Shown: positions 1 through 8,979 of the stretch, one piece after another
Layout: each line of letters starts with the position of its first letter
How positions within the stretch are numbered: the first letter of the stretch is position 1
Origin: CAZMNY01 sp964567745
GTDB lineage: Bacteria > Planctomycetota > Planctomycetia > Pirellulales > Pirellulaceae
Assembly (NCBI GenBank): GCA_964567745.1
Contig: CAZMNY010000017.1
Coordinates: 1 to 64,000 of the forward strand
Length of the DNA stretch: 64,000 nucleotides
Reading direction: 5' to 3'
The notes under the pieces: generated by a model
Seen by the model: the letters and a program-made list of their open reading frames with translations, nothing else
Told to the model about the DNA's origin: nothing
Database searches by the model: none
Translations under genes and position numbers: made by a program

Positions 1-72
1 TCTCCATTCTCGTCTCCATTCTCGTCTCCATTCTCGTCTCCATTCTCGTCTCCATCCTCGTCTCCATCCTCT
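1..72. repeat. 12-bp tandem repeat at window edge
   Basis: Six consecutive 12-base units. The first four are identical (tctccattctcg) and the last two carry T-to-C changes; a degenerate pyrimidine-rich tail continues to about base 88. The array is cut by the window start, so its full length is unknown. It lies just beyond the 3' end of the minus-strand gene ending at 139. No coding sense was seen on either strand. Confidence 0.9.
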
Positions 73-138
73 CCCATTCTCCCCATTCATAGGGAGGCTC
101 ATGGTGTCCCCGGTTCTCATTCGCAAGGCAAACCTAAG

Positions 139-3100
139 TCACTCAAACGAGAGCGATTCGACGTAGACGTCGCTCTCTGTACCGGACATGTGACTTAGGC
201 GAACTGTGACTTGAGACGCCTCGGGAAACTTTGCCCATGGGATGTTCAGACTGAACCAGTGACCTGGGTGCGATGTCTTGTCGATGACCTGCTCATGAAC
301 CGCTCGGCCCCCAGCCATCACCTCCAATTTCCACTGCATTGCCAGATTGTGGCCAAGTTTCATCGTGAGCTGTTTTGTCGGCCCAAATGGCTTGGTTGTG
401 GCGAACAGCAAGGGCGTGCTCCTGGACAGACGGAAGGCCAGTTGATCTTTCTTGCCATGCACCGACGCCGCAACTCCACCAGGATGCACGGTATGCCCAA
501 AGCCGAGTCTCCATTTCGGCAAACGGTTTCGAAACGAACTCAGCAGGAGCGGGTCAATCTGATCGTCGGTCCAGGCGTCGGTGATTATTGGCGCCACCGA
601 TATCGCCTCGCCTTTGGTCGCGAGTCGAACGAAGTCGAGGTCCGCGTCGTTGGCACCGGTTGAATAGAAGGCGAACACGTCCTTGAGTCCGCGAATGATC
701 GGACCGAGCCGCGGCTGAGCGTGAACGAAACCGAGCAGCGAATGCTCGTGCGTCGGCTGGCCAGTGGTTAGGTCGAGCCAAACGATTCGCGGTGCCACCT
801 GGCCTTGCCTTCCGGCCACTCGCACCAGCTGAACAAGCATGCCGACGTCGCCTTCAAAGTATCGAGCGATTTGTAGGTCTTGAACGTGGTATTCCCAAAG
901 CGTCTCACCCGTGTCGGCTTTGAGCGCCGTGAGGCCGTCGCTTGTCCGCGCAATAACGCGACCCGCCGACGAATCCCAAACGCCTCGCAGTCCGTGGAAC
1001 AATCGCCGCCATCGCAGTCCGCCCGATCCCAGTTCAACGGACACGAGCTCCTTGCTTCCGGGCTGAGCATACGTGACCGCTCCAGCTTCGACGACAGGCG
1101 GCGCAAACGATTGGGACATCCACGCCGGCGACTCGTCAATCGGAATTTGCGGTTGCCGACGGAGCCAGCGAATTCGACCGTTGTAGTCACACGAGGCAAT
1201 GGCCCCGCCAAGCGTCACAACAAACCCCTCGGGCAAGGTGCGAACTGCACAGTATCGCATCTTCCACCAACGATCGCGAAGTTCCAAGATCCGCTTGCCG
1301 AGTCGCATCGCTCCCGTTTCGTCATCAATCTCCGCGAGCAGCAACTGCGACAGGTGCGGCCCTCGAACAACAACCAATGTGAGAAGTCGCCCGTCAGCGA
1401 GGAACGGATCAGAAACGATGAACTGCGACGAATTATTGGGCGTGGCCCAAATGACCTTGCCATCCTTGCGATTCAGCTTCACCAACCGAGGCCCCGCGCC
1501 ATACAAAAACCGGCCGTAGACTGCGTCACCTTGAACGATCGGTTTAGTCCGCGAGAGGAACCAATCCTGAGACCTGAGAGGCTCGCCAAGCGCCTTCTCA
1601 GATGTCCAAAGCCGTTTGCCGTCGGCGAGTCCGAAGGCGGCGATCTGAAATCGGTTACTCACATAAATCGTGTCTCCGGCCCGCGCAAAAGCCAACTGTC
1701 GAATCGGCCAATTCGCGGCGTACAAATGGGAATCGCGAACAACGGCTTGATTGGGAGCCTTACCCAACTGACCGTCCAACTTGGCGGCAAAGTGAATTTC
1801 AAACCCACGAGGTCGAATACCGACTCTCGTCATCGGCGGCGTTTTATTCGACGCGGCCAATCGGCTCAAAAGGGCGCGGTACTCCACGGGGTTAAATTTG
1901 GCTGCCGAAAAAACAACGTCACCGCCTGGCGAAATTGACTCCGAACTCGAATCGCTCTCGCCCATCAGCGCCAATGCCAATGCCATCCGATTCGCCACGA
2001 CTTCCTTAACGCCGGAACTCTTGGCGGCATGGGCGTAGTCGGCAAGCGCATGATGGATTCGCCCAGCCGAGAGGCTGCGGTCGCCAAGCCACAAGCGAGC
2101 GCGAGCGGCCGATTCAAGATGCCCGAATTGCTCGGCGATCGTTCGAACAGCCTCGGCGTCCGAGCGGTCGATTGCCTGCTGCAGTCGCAACTCGGCAACG
2201 TCTTGATGGTTCTCCCGCAGCGCGTTGGTCACTTCCGGATGCGACGTCCATACGTCTTCGAGCACGGCGGAGATCGATTGAGACAAATCCGGGTCCGCCG
2301 GCGCAGGTGCCACTCCCGCATCGCTCGTGTTGCGAATTGAAGCGGCAATTTCCGCCGCTACCGCGGGATCCCCCGTCTTTAGCGCAGACTCGAGCTCCGA
2401 AATGCGATTGAACGCCTCGCGATCAAGCACTTCAACGATCGGCGGCCGCCAGGTTCCCAGCGAAAGCTTCTGACCATTCGACGGAACCGCCGCCGGATTC
2501 GACCTCGAAGCAAGTGTCGCCGCCCATTCGAACAGCGGACTGCGCGCCTGCCATCCGTAAAACCGCACGATCGACAAGAAGTTCTGCAAACCCGCGCCGT
2601 CTTTGGCAAACACCCGGCGTATCAGCTCTTGCTCGATCCAGCCTTCATTCGGAGGCTTGGTTCGCCGAGTCGTCATGATCGATGTCGAGAACCAGCGCCG
2701 AATGACGTCATCAAATAGCTCGGCGTCATAGCGGGCAGGATCAAAATGGTCCGCCGCGCGATTCAAACCCCGCCATGGCGGCAAGACTCGCGACGCAACC
2801 TTTTCGTATAGAGCGTCGTAATGCGCCATGCCCACGTCACTGCTCGCGAAATCGAACACAAGGCTGCTGTCGTCGATTGCATCGAGGACTTGTTCGCGAG
2901 GCAAATCGCTGACCGCCGCAGCATCCAAAACCTTGCGAGTCAGCAGCTGAGTCAATGGTACAGCCGACCAATGTTGCATCGACTTGATCGCCGTCGCCAT
3001 CCGCCAATCGTTTACGTCCACGCCCTTCGGGATTGAGCGAGCCGTATCCCACTGCCAGGACGCAAAAGTTGGTTCACTGCAAGGCGTCGCCTGCCGCAAT

Positions 3101-4647
3101 AGCTCTGGCGACGCCAACCCGACGAGGCCATTAAGCGGCGTCACTCGAATTGCGTCGACTTGAATTGAGATGCCATCCGCTCGGGCGACATGCTGCAACC
3201 CAATCGAGCTCAGTGACTTGAGCGAATGATTGCTGACTCCGACGTTGGCCCAATGCTGCGCGTCGTGACTTACCCATACGCGAAACACATTGCCGCATCC
3301 GACAAGGCGCACCCACACTTCGCTTGAAATATTCGGCGTCAAACGCTGATCGTATTGGTACAAATCGTATTCGGTTCGATCATCCGATCGCACTGTCGCC
3401 GCCAGTTCGCCATTGCGAGTGTTTCGAAGAAACCTTAGTAGGCGAGCCGCTGTTCCTTTTTGATCGCCAAGAAACAACCCTGCGCCCGGCGTAATCTTCG
3501 ACAACTTGACGTCGACAACACTGAGTCCTAAGTCCTTGATTCGAGCCCACGCAATGCCCTGATTCTTCGACACGCCGGACTCAAGTTGCACCGCGCCGTT
3601 CGGGTGAACACGGAGCTCGGCTTGATCGGTAATGTTCGACTGCCAAGCCAAATCGCTCGGCTTGATGGCGACAAAAATCCCAGGCGTCGGCGCGGGAGGA
3701 CTGTCGCTCAGACGGCGAATCCCAATCCCTTGAAACGACGCCGCGCCCTCGAAGAAAACATCGCTTGGCAAACCATCAAATTGAGCTCGCAACAAAACAA
3801 CATTGCCTCGAGTCAAGGCAACTTCATTCTCGAGAAAACAGATTTCGAAAGGGCCTTTGCCGAATGAGGTTCTGTCGGCGCGCTGATCGTCGGTAGCGGC
3901 GAGACGAAGCCGAGCTGGCTTGGAAGCGCCCCCGTGCCTTTCCGTCGCATAGGCTGCCCATTGCGACGTGCTGTACTGTACGAGCGTGACACCTTTGTCG
4001 CCTCGAAACAAATGTATTCTAAGCAGGTCGCTGTTTGTTAGATCGAGCCGCAGAGCGGTCGGCGAATCGATCGGCGGCGTCAGTCTCATGATGCCGCGGA
4101 AGACGCCACACTTGCCAACGGAAGTGTTCGTCGTGCGAAATCGAGGCGGGGGCGCGAGCGCTGCTGGACCGAACCACTGCTTCAGCTCGTCAACCAACGG
4201 CACTTCGGCTCGCGTGTCAAACAACTCGAACGCTCGCTCCTCCCAAGTTGCAGGAGACTGAGCAAGTTGCAATTCCCAGTCCGGCTTGGACTCGGGTTTC
4301 TTCTTGTCCGCAGACGGAGCAACCGCTGAATCGGGATCGTCCGACTTTGGCTTCTTCCCGTCGTCCTGTGGATCTTCCTCCCCGTCGCCCGGCTTTCCGT
4401 CGTTCTCGCGTGCGTTGCCCCCTGCGGAATTCTCATCGCTGCTGTTAGCGCTCGCGTCACCATCTGGCGCGTCACCATCGGTCGAATAACTCGGGTTCTT
4501 GGCCAGCGAATTGGGATGGTCGTCTTCTTGAAACGCGGGCAAGACGGCGATGACAATCACCGCCGCGAACAGCAGCAAACCACACACAATGGCCAAGCCG
4601 CGGCGCAAACCGGCGAGCGGGCTCGGTGTCGTGGGCTCTTGGCTCAT
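139..4647 (-). CDS. Large membrane-anchored protein with PQQ-like (BamB-type) propeller; DUF1583-like
   Basis: A 1502-residue protein of unknown specific role. After a short cytoplasmic N-terminus there is one membrane helix (about residues 18-36, GLLLFAAVIVIAVL). A very acidic Asp/Glu/Ser/Lys linker follows to about residue 125. Next come two concanavalin/laminin-G-like beta regions with phrases such as 'VWVRLVGCGNVFRVWVS' (about 170-510), a helical TPR-like middle (about 540-930), and a PQQ-like propeller with 'DGKRLWTS', 'DGKVIWAT' and 'TGETLWEY' blades (about 980-1380). A C-terminal beta domain ends the chain. This architecture resembles Rhodopirellula DUF1581/DUF1583 proteins. Its start ATG overlaps the stop of the DUF447 gene (ATGA), so it is the last gene of the methanopterin-type operon, although nothing in it suggests pterin chemistry. 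It is probably an envelope-facing scaffold. Confidence 0.75.
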   Translation of the reverse strand: MSQEPTTPSPLAGLRRGLAIVCGLLLFAAVIVIAVLPAFQEDDHPNSLAKNPSYSTDGDAPDGDASANSSDENSAGGNARENDGKPGDGEEDPQDDGKKPKSDDPDSAVAPSADKKKPESKPDWELQLAQSPATWEERAFELFDTRAEVPLVDELKQWFGPAALAPPPRFRTTNTSVGKCGVFRGIMRLTPPIDSPTALRLDLTNSDLLRIHLFRGDKGVTLVQYSTSQWAAYATERHGGASKPARLRLAATDDQRADRTSFGKGPFEICFLENEVALTRGNVVLLRAQFDGLPSDVFFEGAASFQGIGIRRLSDSPPAPTPGIFVAIKPSDLAWQSNITDQAELRVHPNGAVQLESGVSKNQGIAWARIKDLGLSVVDVKLSKITPGAGLFLGDQKGTAARLLRFLRNTRNGELAATVRSDDRTEYDLYQYDQRLTPNISSEVWVRLVGCGNVFRVWVSHDAQHWANVGVSNHSLKSLSSIGLQHVARADGISIQVDAIRVTPLNGLVGLASPELLRQATPCSEPTFASWQWDTARSIPKGVDVNDWRMATAIKSMQHWSAVPLTQLLTRKVLDAAAVSDLPREQVLDAIDDSSLVFDFASSDVGMAHYDALYEKVASRVLPPWRGLNRAADHFDPARYDAELFDDVIRRWFSTSIMTTRRTKPPNEGWIEQELIRRVFAKDGAGLQNFLSIVRFYGWQARSPLFEWAATLASRSNPAAVPSNGQKLSLGTWRPPIVEVLDREAFNRISELESALKTGDPAVAAEIAASIRNTSDAGVAPAPADPDLSQSISAVLEDVWTSHPEVTNALRENHQDVAELRLQQAIDRSDAEAVRTIAEQFGHLESAARARLWLGDRSLSAGRIHHALADYAHAAKSSGVKEVVANRMALALALMGESDSSSESISPGGDVVFSAAKFNPVEYRALLSRLAASNKTPPMTRVGIRPRGFEIHFAAKLDGQLGKAPNQAVVRDSHLYAANWPIRQLAFARAGDTIYVSNRFQIAAFGLADGKRLWTSEKALGEPLRSQDWFLSRTKPIVQGDAVYGRFLYGAGPRLVKLNRKDGKVIWATPNNSSQFIVSDPFLADGRLLTLVVVRGPHLSQLLLAEIDDETGAMRLGKRILELRDRWWKMRYCAVRTLPEGFVVTLGGAIASCDYNGRIRWLRRQPQIPIDESPAWMSQSFAPPVVEAGAVTYAQPGSKELVSVELGSGGLRWRRLFHGLRGVWDSSAGRVIARTSDGLTALKADTGETLWEYHVQDLQIARYFEGDVGMLVQLVRVAGRQGQVAPRIVWLDLTTGQPTHEHSLLGFVHAQPRLGPIIRGLKDVFAFYSTGANDADLDFVRLATKGEAISVAPIITDAWTDDQIDPLLLSSFRNRLPKWRLGFGHTVHPGGVAASVHGKKDQLAFRLSRSTPLLFATTKPFGPTKQLTMKLGHNLAMQWKLEVMAGGRAVHEQVIDKTSHPGHWFSLNIPWAKFPEASQVTVRLSHMSGTESDVYVESLSFE

Positions 4648-5213
4648 TGCTTGTTTACCTTCGCCAAAACAAATCGCTGCAATTGCGAGAACGCTCTCCG
4701 CTCCTGATCGCCAGCCGTTTTCTCAACGGGTGATTTCAACCGATCCAACTCGTCGAGAATCTCTTCATGCGGCAGCCAATCGAGTCGTGTGGCCAGAATC
4801 GCCGCCTCAATCACCGCATGCTTTGCTCGATTGAATCCGAAGAAATCTCGTTGGCGACCTCGATCGACTACGTTGCAGCGTATCACGGATCGCTCGCTGC
4901 TGTCATCCATTTCGGCGACACGAAAGGCGTACCAACGACAGGCATCTTCTAGAATCCAGCCCCGAATCGACTCAGCGCGTCTCACCGGCGGCGTTTCCTG
5001 CAGGCGACCAATCGCCGCCAATGCGAACAGCTCGACGTCGTCGCTAACGTGAACAACCCCTTCGCCATGCCGAGCTAGATTGGCAAAGGTTCGGGACGTC
5101 TGATACGGGCGCAAGACAAATTCGCGCCACTGCTCATCAACAATCGGCCCCATCGGGGAGACGACTGGGTCGCCTGCCTCATCACAAGTCGTGACGATCG
5201 ACTCCAGAATCAT
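4644..5213 (-). CDS. DUF447 family protein (probable flavin-binding, H4MPT-associated)
   Basis: 189 residues. The start 'MILESIVTTCDEAGDPVVSP' followed by 'MGPIV' and 'LRPYQTSRTFANLARHGEGV' matches the DUF447 layout, a split-barrel flavin-reductase-like fold. The family is known mainly from methanogens and from bacteria that use tetrahydromethanopterin for C1 oxidation; its reaction is not established. A C-terminal helical part ('FNRAKHAVIEAAILATRLDW') is also typical. It begins 21 bases after pabA ends and overlaps the following gene by ATGA. Its position downstream of the p-aminobenzoate and dihydropteroate-synthase-like genes supports a role in pterin or C1 metabolism. That role is inferred from context. 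Confidence 0.8.
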   Translation of the reverse strand: MILESIVTTCDEAGDPVVSPMGPIVDEQWREFVLRPYQTSRTFANLARHGEGVVHVSDDVELFALAAIGRLQETPPVRRAESIRGWILEDACRWYAFRVAEMDDSSERSVIRCNVVDRGRQRDFFGFNRAKHAVIEAAILATRLDWLPHEEILDELDRLKSPVEKTAGDQERRAFSQLQRFVLAKVNKQ

Positions 5214-5234
5214 TGGACCGCTCCATCGTTGCCG

Positions 5235-5918
5235 CTAAAACGTGATTGGGCGGGATAGTGACTCGACTGATTCGTCATCATTGGCGAGTTCGGTTCGGTA
5301 TCTCGACGGCAACTCGGACTCGACAACCGGAGCATCGACGCCGATACCGCGCAGAAAATTTCTCAACAGAGCAAAACCGTACTCGGTAAGAATCGCTTCG
5401 GGATGAAACTGCAAACCGATGCTGGGATGCAACCGGTGTCGAAAGGCCATAAGAATGCGGTTGCCACTTCTTGATCTTGCTGTCGCGGTCTCGACAAGGC
5501 ATTGGGGAAGCGAATCGCGTGCGACAACCAGCGAATGATACCGACAAACGGTAAACGGCTTCGGCACGCCATCAAACACGCCCATGCCGTCGTGATCGAT
5601 CGGGCTCGTTCGACCATGCATCGGCTCCGATGATCGAACAATTGCACCGCCATGCGCCTCCGCAATAATTTGATGCCCTAGGCAAACGCCCAACATCGGA
5701 ATCGTCGGCGCGAATTCGGCAGCCACGGCGACGGACTGTCCTGCCTGAGCCGGCGCGCAGGGTCCGGGTGAGAAGACGATCGCAGTTGGCGGTGAACGGC
5801 GAATCGACTCGACGTCAACAGCGTCGTTGCGAACCACAAGCGTCGCCTGCCCCAGGCGGCGAAAATATCGCTCCAGGTTAAACACGAAACTGTCGTAGTT
5901 GTCGATCAACAAAATCAC
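5235..5918 (-). CDS. pabA: Aminodeoxychorismate/anthranilate synthase glutamine amidotransferase subunit
   Basis: 227-residue class I glutamine amidotransferase that releases ammonia from glutamine for a chorismate-aminating partner. The N-terminus 'MILLIDNYDSFVFNLERYF' is diagnostic. The nucleophile Cys sits in 'GVCLGHQ' (about residue 79) and the catalytic His-Glu pair in 'QFHPEAILTEYG'. A 30-residue C-terminal tail is longer than in most PabA/TrpG proteins. It follows pabB with a gap of 118 bases and precedes the DUF447 gene by 21. Because the partner upstream carries the PabB-type motif, aminodeoxychorismate rather than anthranilate is the likely product. Sharing with a TrpE elsewhere in the genome cannot be excluded. 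Confidence 0.9.
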   Translation of the reverse strand: MILLIDNYDSFVFNLERYFRRLGQATLVVRNDAVDVESIRRSPPTAIVFSPGPCAPAQAGQSVAVAAEFAPTIPMLGVCLGHQIIAEAHGGAIVRSSEPMHGRTSPIDHDGMGVFDGVPKPFTVCRYHSLVVARDSLPQCLVETATARSRSGNRILMAFRHRLHPSIGLQFHPEAILTEYGFALLRNFLRGIGVDAPVVESELPSRYRTELANDDESVESLSRPITF

Positions 5919-6036
5919 TTAGTCTGTTCCGCTACTTTAAGATTCAACTAGCTTAACGATTCAACTTGCTTGGCGTTTCCATTCGCCCAATGCGTCAACA
6001 TCAACCGTCACATATCCTCGCGTCGTGCAAGCCAAC

Positions 6037-7494
6037 CTAGCCGTGCAGGGATCGGAGGATTCCAGCCGCTTTATGCCACGTCTCTTGGTATTCGTTTTCG
6101 GGAGTCGATTGCGAGACAACTCCGCCGCCCACAGGAAATTGCCACCAACCGTAACGGGCAGTGATCGTTCTAATCAAGATACTGAGGTCCATCGTTCCGT
6201 CAAAGCCAACATAGCCCAAGCATCCGCAATAAGCGCCGCGAGCCGTCTGCTCGAGCTGGTTGATAATTTCCATCGCTCGAATCTTTGGAGCGCCAGTGAT
6301 CGACCCGCCTGGAAAACAAGCCTCCACTGCCGAAATCGCGTTATTGCCCTCCGCCAGCCGGCCCGAGACGGCGGAGACCAAGTGTTGCACGAATTCGTAC
6401 GCTTCAAGCTCGCACAGCTGTTCCACAACCACGGTTTCAGGCTGACAAACGCGAGACAAGTCGTTGCGAAGCAGGTCGACAATCATCACATTTTCGGCTC
6501 GATCCTTTTCACTTCCCTTCAAGTCGCTCGCCGCAAACAGGTCGGCCTCGGGCGTCTTCGTTCTCGGCCGAGTTCCTTTGATTGGCCGGGTCTCGAGCAA
6601 GCCATCCCGCAGACACAGAAACCTCTCAGGCGACGCACTGATTACTTGCTGATCGCCGCAGTCGTAGTAGCCAGCGAACGGCGCCGCGTTCCGCTTTCGC
6701 AAACGCATGTAAAGTTCCCGCGAGTCGCTGGTCGCGCGGTGCAACAGGCGCTGCGACAGATTGACCTGAAAGATGTCGCCAGCGTTGATCAGTTCAATCC
6801 CTTCGGCAACAAGATCGCGGTAGCCCTTCGCATCAAAGTTACTCAACACTCCGTCGTGCGCCGTTTCGCAACTACGCTCCAGCAGCGACCGTTCATCGAA
6901 GCACTCCGCGAAACCGCCGCGCGCGGCCGGCTCTTTCACGACGGGATCGCTCGGCTTGTCCAGCCACTCGCGAAATTGAGCGGCTCGCGCACTCGCACGC
7001 TCGCGACGAGCAGCCTCGTCCAACTCGGGAAATCCCTGTGACACGAGCCAGACTTCGTTCGCGCGATGATCGAAGGCGATGACCGTGTCGTAGAATCCGA
7101 CGTGCAGCGAGGGAGAGCCGAACTCATCGATTCGGGGGCGAGGCGTATTCGCGAGAACGTGGTTGAGCCCGTAGCCAAGCAATCCAGCGGCTCCGCCCTG
7201 AAACGGCGGAAGGCCGCCGCACGTCGGCGTGGAAAACCGTTGCAAGATGGATGCTAGTTTTTGCAGAGCCGATTCGTCGCCAATCGGGCAACTTAGGACT
7301 TCAAACGGATCGGCCGTCACAAACGAGTATCGTCCAAGCGTCGAATGACTCATCGCGCTGTCGAGAAACAAACAATGCGGGCGAGTACTTAGACGCCCAA
7401 AAACCTGCTCGGCGGTGAGCGAACTACGTAGCCGCTCGAAACGCGCCGGACCAGCGACTGTCGCTTTACTTGTTGCATTAGGCACGTCGCTCAT
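6037..7494 (-). CDS. pabB: Aminodeoxychorismate synthase component I
   Basis: 485 residues, the normal size for the chorismate-binding subunit. The N-terminal TrpE/PabB domain ('FLDSAMSHSTLGRYSFVTAD') is followed by the catalytic domain with 'INAGDIFQVNLSQR', 'SASPERFL', 'PIKGTRPR', 'GGSITGAPK' and 'RTITARYG'. Lys in PIKGT, where anthranilate synthases have Ala (PIAGT), is the residue that makes PabB-type enzymes add ammonia at C4. p-Aminobenzoate is the precursor of folate and also of methanopterin's arylamine. Its place between the dihydropteroate-synthase-related gene and DUF447 suggests that supplying methanopterin is its main task. A PabC lyase was not found in the window. Confidence 0.93.
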   Translation of the reverse strand: MSDVPNATSKATVAGPARFERLRSSLTAEQVFGRLSTRPHCLFLDSAMSHSTLGRYSFVTADPFEVLSCPIGDESALQKLASILQRFSTPTCGGLPPFQGGAAGLLGYGLNHVLANTPRPRIDEFGSPSLHVGFYDTVIAFDHRANEVWLVSQGFPELDEAARRERASARAAQFREWLDKPSDPVVKEPAARGGFAECFDERSLLERSCETAHDGVLSNFDAKGYRDLVAEGIELINAGDIFQVNLSQRLLHRATSDSRELYMRLRKRNAAPFAGYYDCGDQQVISASPERFLCLRDGLLETRPIKGTRPRTKTPEADLFAASDLKGSEKDRAENVMIVDLLRNDLSRVCQPETVVVEQLCELEAYEFVQHLVSAVSGRLAEGNNAISAVEACFPGGSITGAPKIRAMEIINQLEQTARGAYCGCLGYVGFDGTMDLSILIRTITARYGWWQFPVGGGVVSQSTPENEYQETWHKAAGILRSLHG

Positions 7495-7569
7495 TCCGCT
7501 TTCGCCTTCGGCCTCAAATGTTCACGGCAAGCTAACAACGTGCCGCCCCTCCCCCGACACCCCCGATGC

Positions 7570-8979
7570 TTACGCAAGGTCGCAATCGTCATCGGTATTC
7601 ACACTTCGGCTCTTGCGAGGTAGCCGATGATGTTGTTCTTCACGAGTGAGCAAGCCCCAGTCCAGGGCCGTATCTTGCTCGTATTGTTTTCCCAGCGTCA
7701 AGGCTGTCAACGCCTTGGACAACTCAAAACCCAAGTAGAAGGCGTGGGCCGCGTCGACATTAGCGGGCTTGCTGTCAAGCAGCTCGCCGAACACGCTAAA
7801 TGGATCGGCGTCGTGAATGTGCGTGTCCCGACCGACCAAATGCAACTCGCCGTTCTGTGCAAAGAGCCGATAGTTGTTGTCCTTGATCGCCGACGCCAAT
7901 TGCTTGAGATCGAGCTCCCCTTCAGCGAATGAACCGTCACGCAACAACACCAACAGCGGCTCAATGTGCTTTGGCGGGATGCCTTGATCAATCGAGTATT
8001 TTACAAGCCGCCGCGCGAGGTTGAGTTCCTTGACACAGGACGCGGCCCACGAGATGACTTGAGTTGTAAGGATGCTGCGAATGCCGAGCTCCTGGCAGAA
8101 ACCGAGCAGCAACACGTTGATGGCAGCCGAGTCCGCGTCAGTCAATTCGGTCAAGTTTCCGACGCCCATCATGATCTCGCATTCAGGGAACGCCTTGCGA
8201 ACTTCGAGATACCGCCCGAGACTCGCCGCGAAGCCTGCGCCGATCGGGCAGAGAATGGGGTCGACGCGGAAGCCGACATCGTGCTGCTGAAGAAAGGTCA
8301 CGGTTTCCAGTAGAGACTCATTGTTCTCCGGAGAGTCGGGGATAACGACGACCTTGCATCCCCAATCAGCGGCGGCATTACGGTTGGCGGAATTGACGGA
8401 GAGTACGAGTTCCGCGCCTGCTGCGACGGCTGGGCCGATTTCATCCGGATTGAGACTATCGATAGATACCCGGTGGCCCTCGGAGCGAAGCGCGGCGACA
8501 CAATCGGCAACGCCTGACCACGAGGTGCCGGGATCGCAACCAACGTCGATCACGTCGGCGCCGTCGCTCCGCAAAGCGTTTGCCTTGGCGAGAATCTCAG
8601 CAAGCGATAACCGAGGCGCGTGGTTGATCTCCGCAATGATCTCGATGTCGTAATCGCCGTACGAATCTTCGCCGAGCGAGCTTCCGAAATGCGCGGCCAA
8701 TCGGCGAAGATCTCGCGGGCCGCGCTCGACTGGAACAGAAATCTTGTCCTCTATGCAATGGAGATCGCCGTGGCAGTAGCCCGGTATCACCACTCGATCG
8801 GACGAGGTTGGAGGATCGATTCGGGCGGCAATCCACTCGGGTGACATCAATGCGGCCACGCTGATGGGAAGCACCTGAAGCGACCAGCGGAAAGGGACCT
8901 CTTCGCCGAGCCGCTCGAGAACGTCGCGCAGCGAGTGTTCGGCCAGCTTGCCGGTAACAAAGTGTATATGTTCCGCCAT
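7570..8979 (-). CDS. Dihydropteroate synthase-related protein (methanopterin biosynthesis type)
   Basis: About 469 residues. The N-terminal 130 residues ('HIHFVTGKLAEHSLRDVLER') match the DUF6513 module. The rest is a pterin-binding TIM barrel with 'ADVIDVGCDPGTSW', 'HRVSIDSLNPDE' and 'VDPILCPIGAGF'. This is the archaeal-type dihydropteroate synthase-related family (TIGR00284-like), thought to join the pterin to the ribofuranosylaminobenzene unit in H4MPT synthesis; the exact reaction is inferred. I chose the ATG at 8979 because it precedes the conserved 'AEHIHFVTG' start and overlaps the SDR stop by one base (TGATG), which suggests translational coupling. A longer open frame to 9147 lies wholly inside the SDR gene and is not believed. 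Confidence 0.85.
   Translation of the reverse strand: MAEHIHFVTGKLAEHSLRDVLERLGEEVPFRWSLQVLPISVAALMSPEWIAARIDPPTSSDRVVIPGYCHGDLHCIEDKISVPVERGPRDLRRLAAHFGSSLGEDSYGDYDIEIIAEINHAPRLSLAEILAKANALRSDGADVIDVGCDPGTSWSGVADCVAALRSEGHRVSIDSLNPDEIGPAVAAGAELVLSVNSANRNAAADWGCKVVVIPDSPENNESLLETVTFLQQHDVGFRVDPILCPIGAGFAASLGRYLEVRKAFPECEIMMGVGNLTELTDADSAAINVLLLGFCQELGIRSILTTQVISWAASCVKELNLARRLVKYSIDQGIPPKHIEPLLVLLRDGSFAEGELDLKQLASAIKDNNYRLFAQNGELHLVGRDTHIHDADPFSVFGELLDSKPANVDAAHAFYLGFELSKALTALTLGKQYEQDTALDWGLLTREEQHHRLPRKSRSVNTDDDCDLA

Noticed and set aside
880..1938. Plus-strand open frame of 352 codons
   Set aside because: It lies wholly antisense to the 1502-residue propeller gene, is Arg/Ser/Pro-rich without domains, and has no ribosome site.
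6025..7041. Plus-strand open frame of 338 codons
   Set aside because: Antisense to pabB, which is complete and has all family motifs; the frame is a codon-bias shadow.
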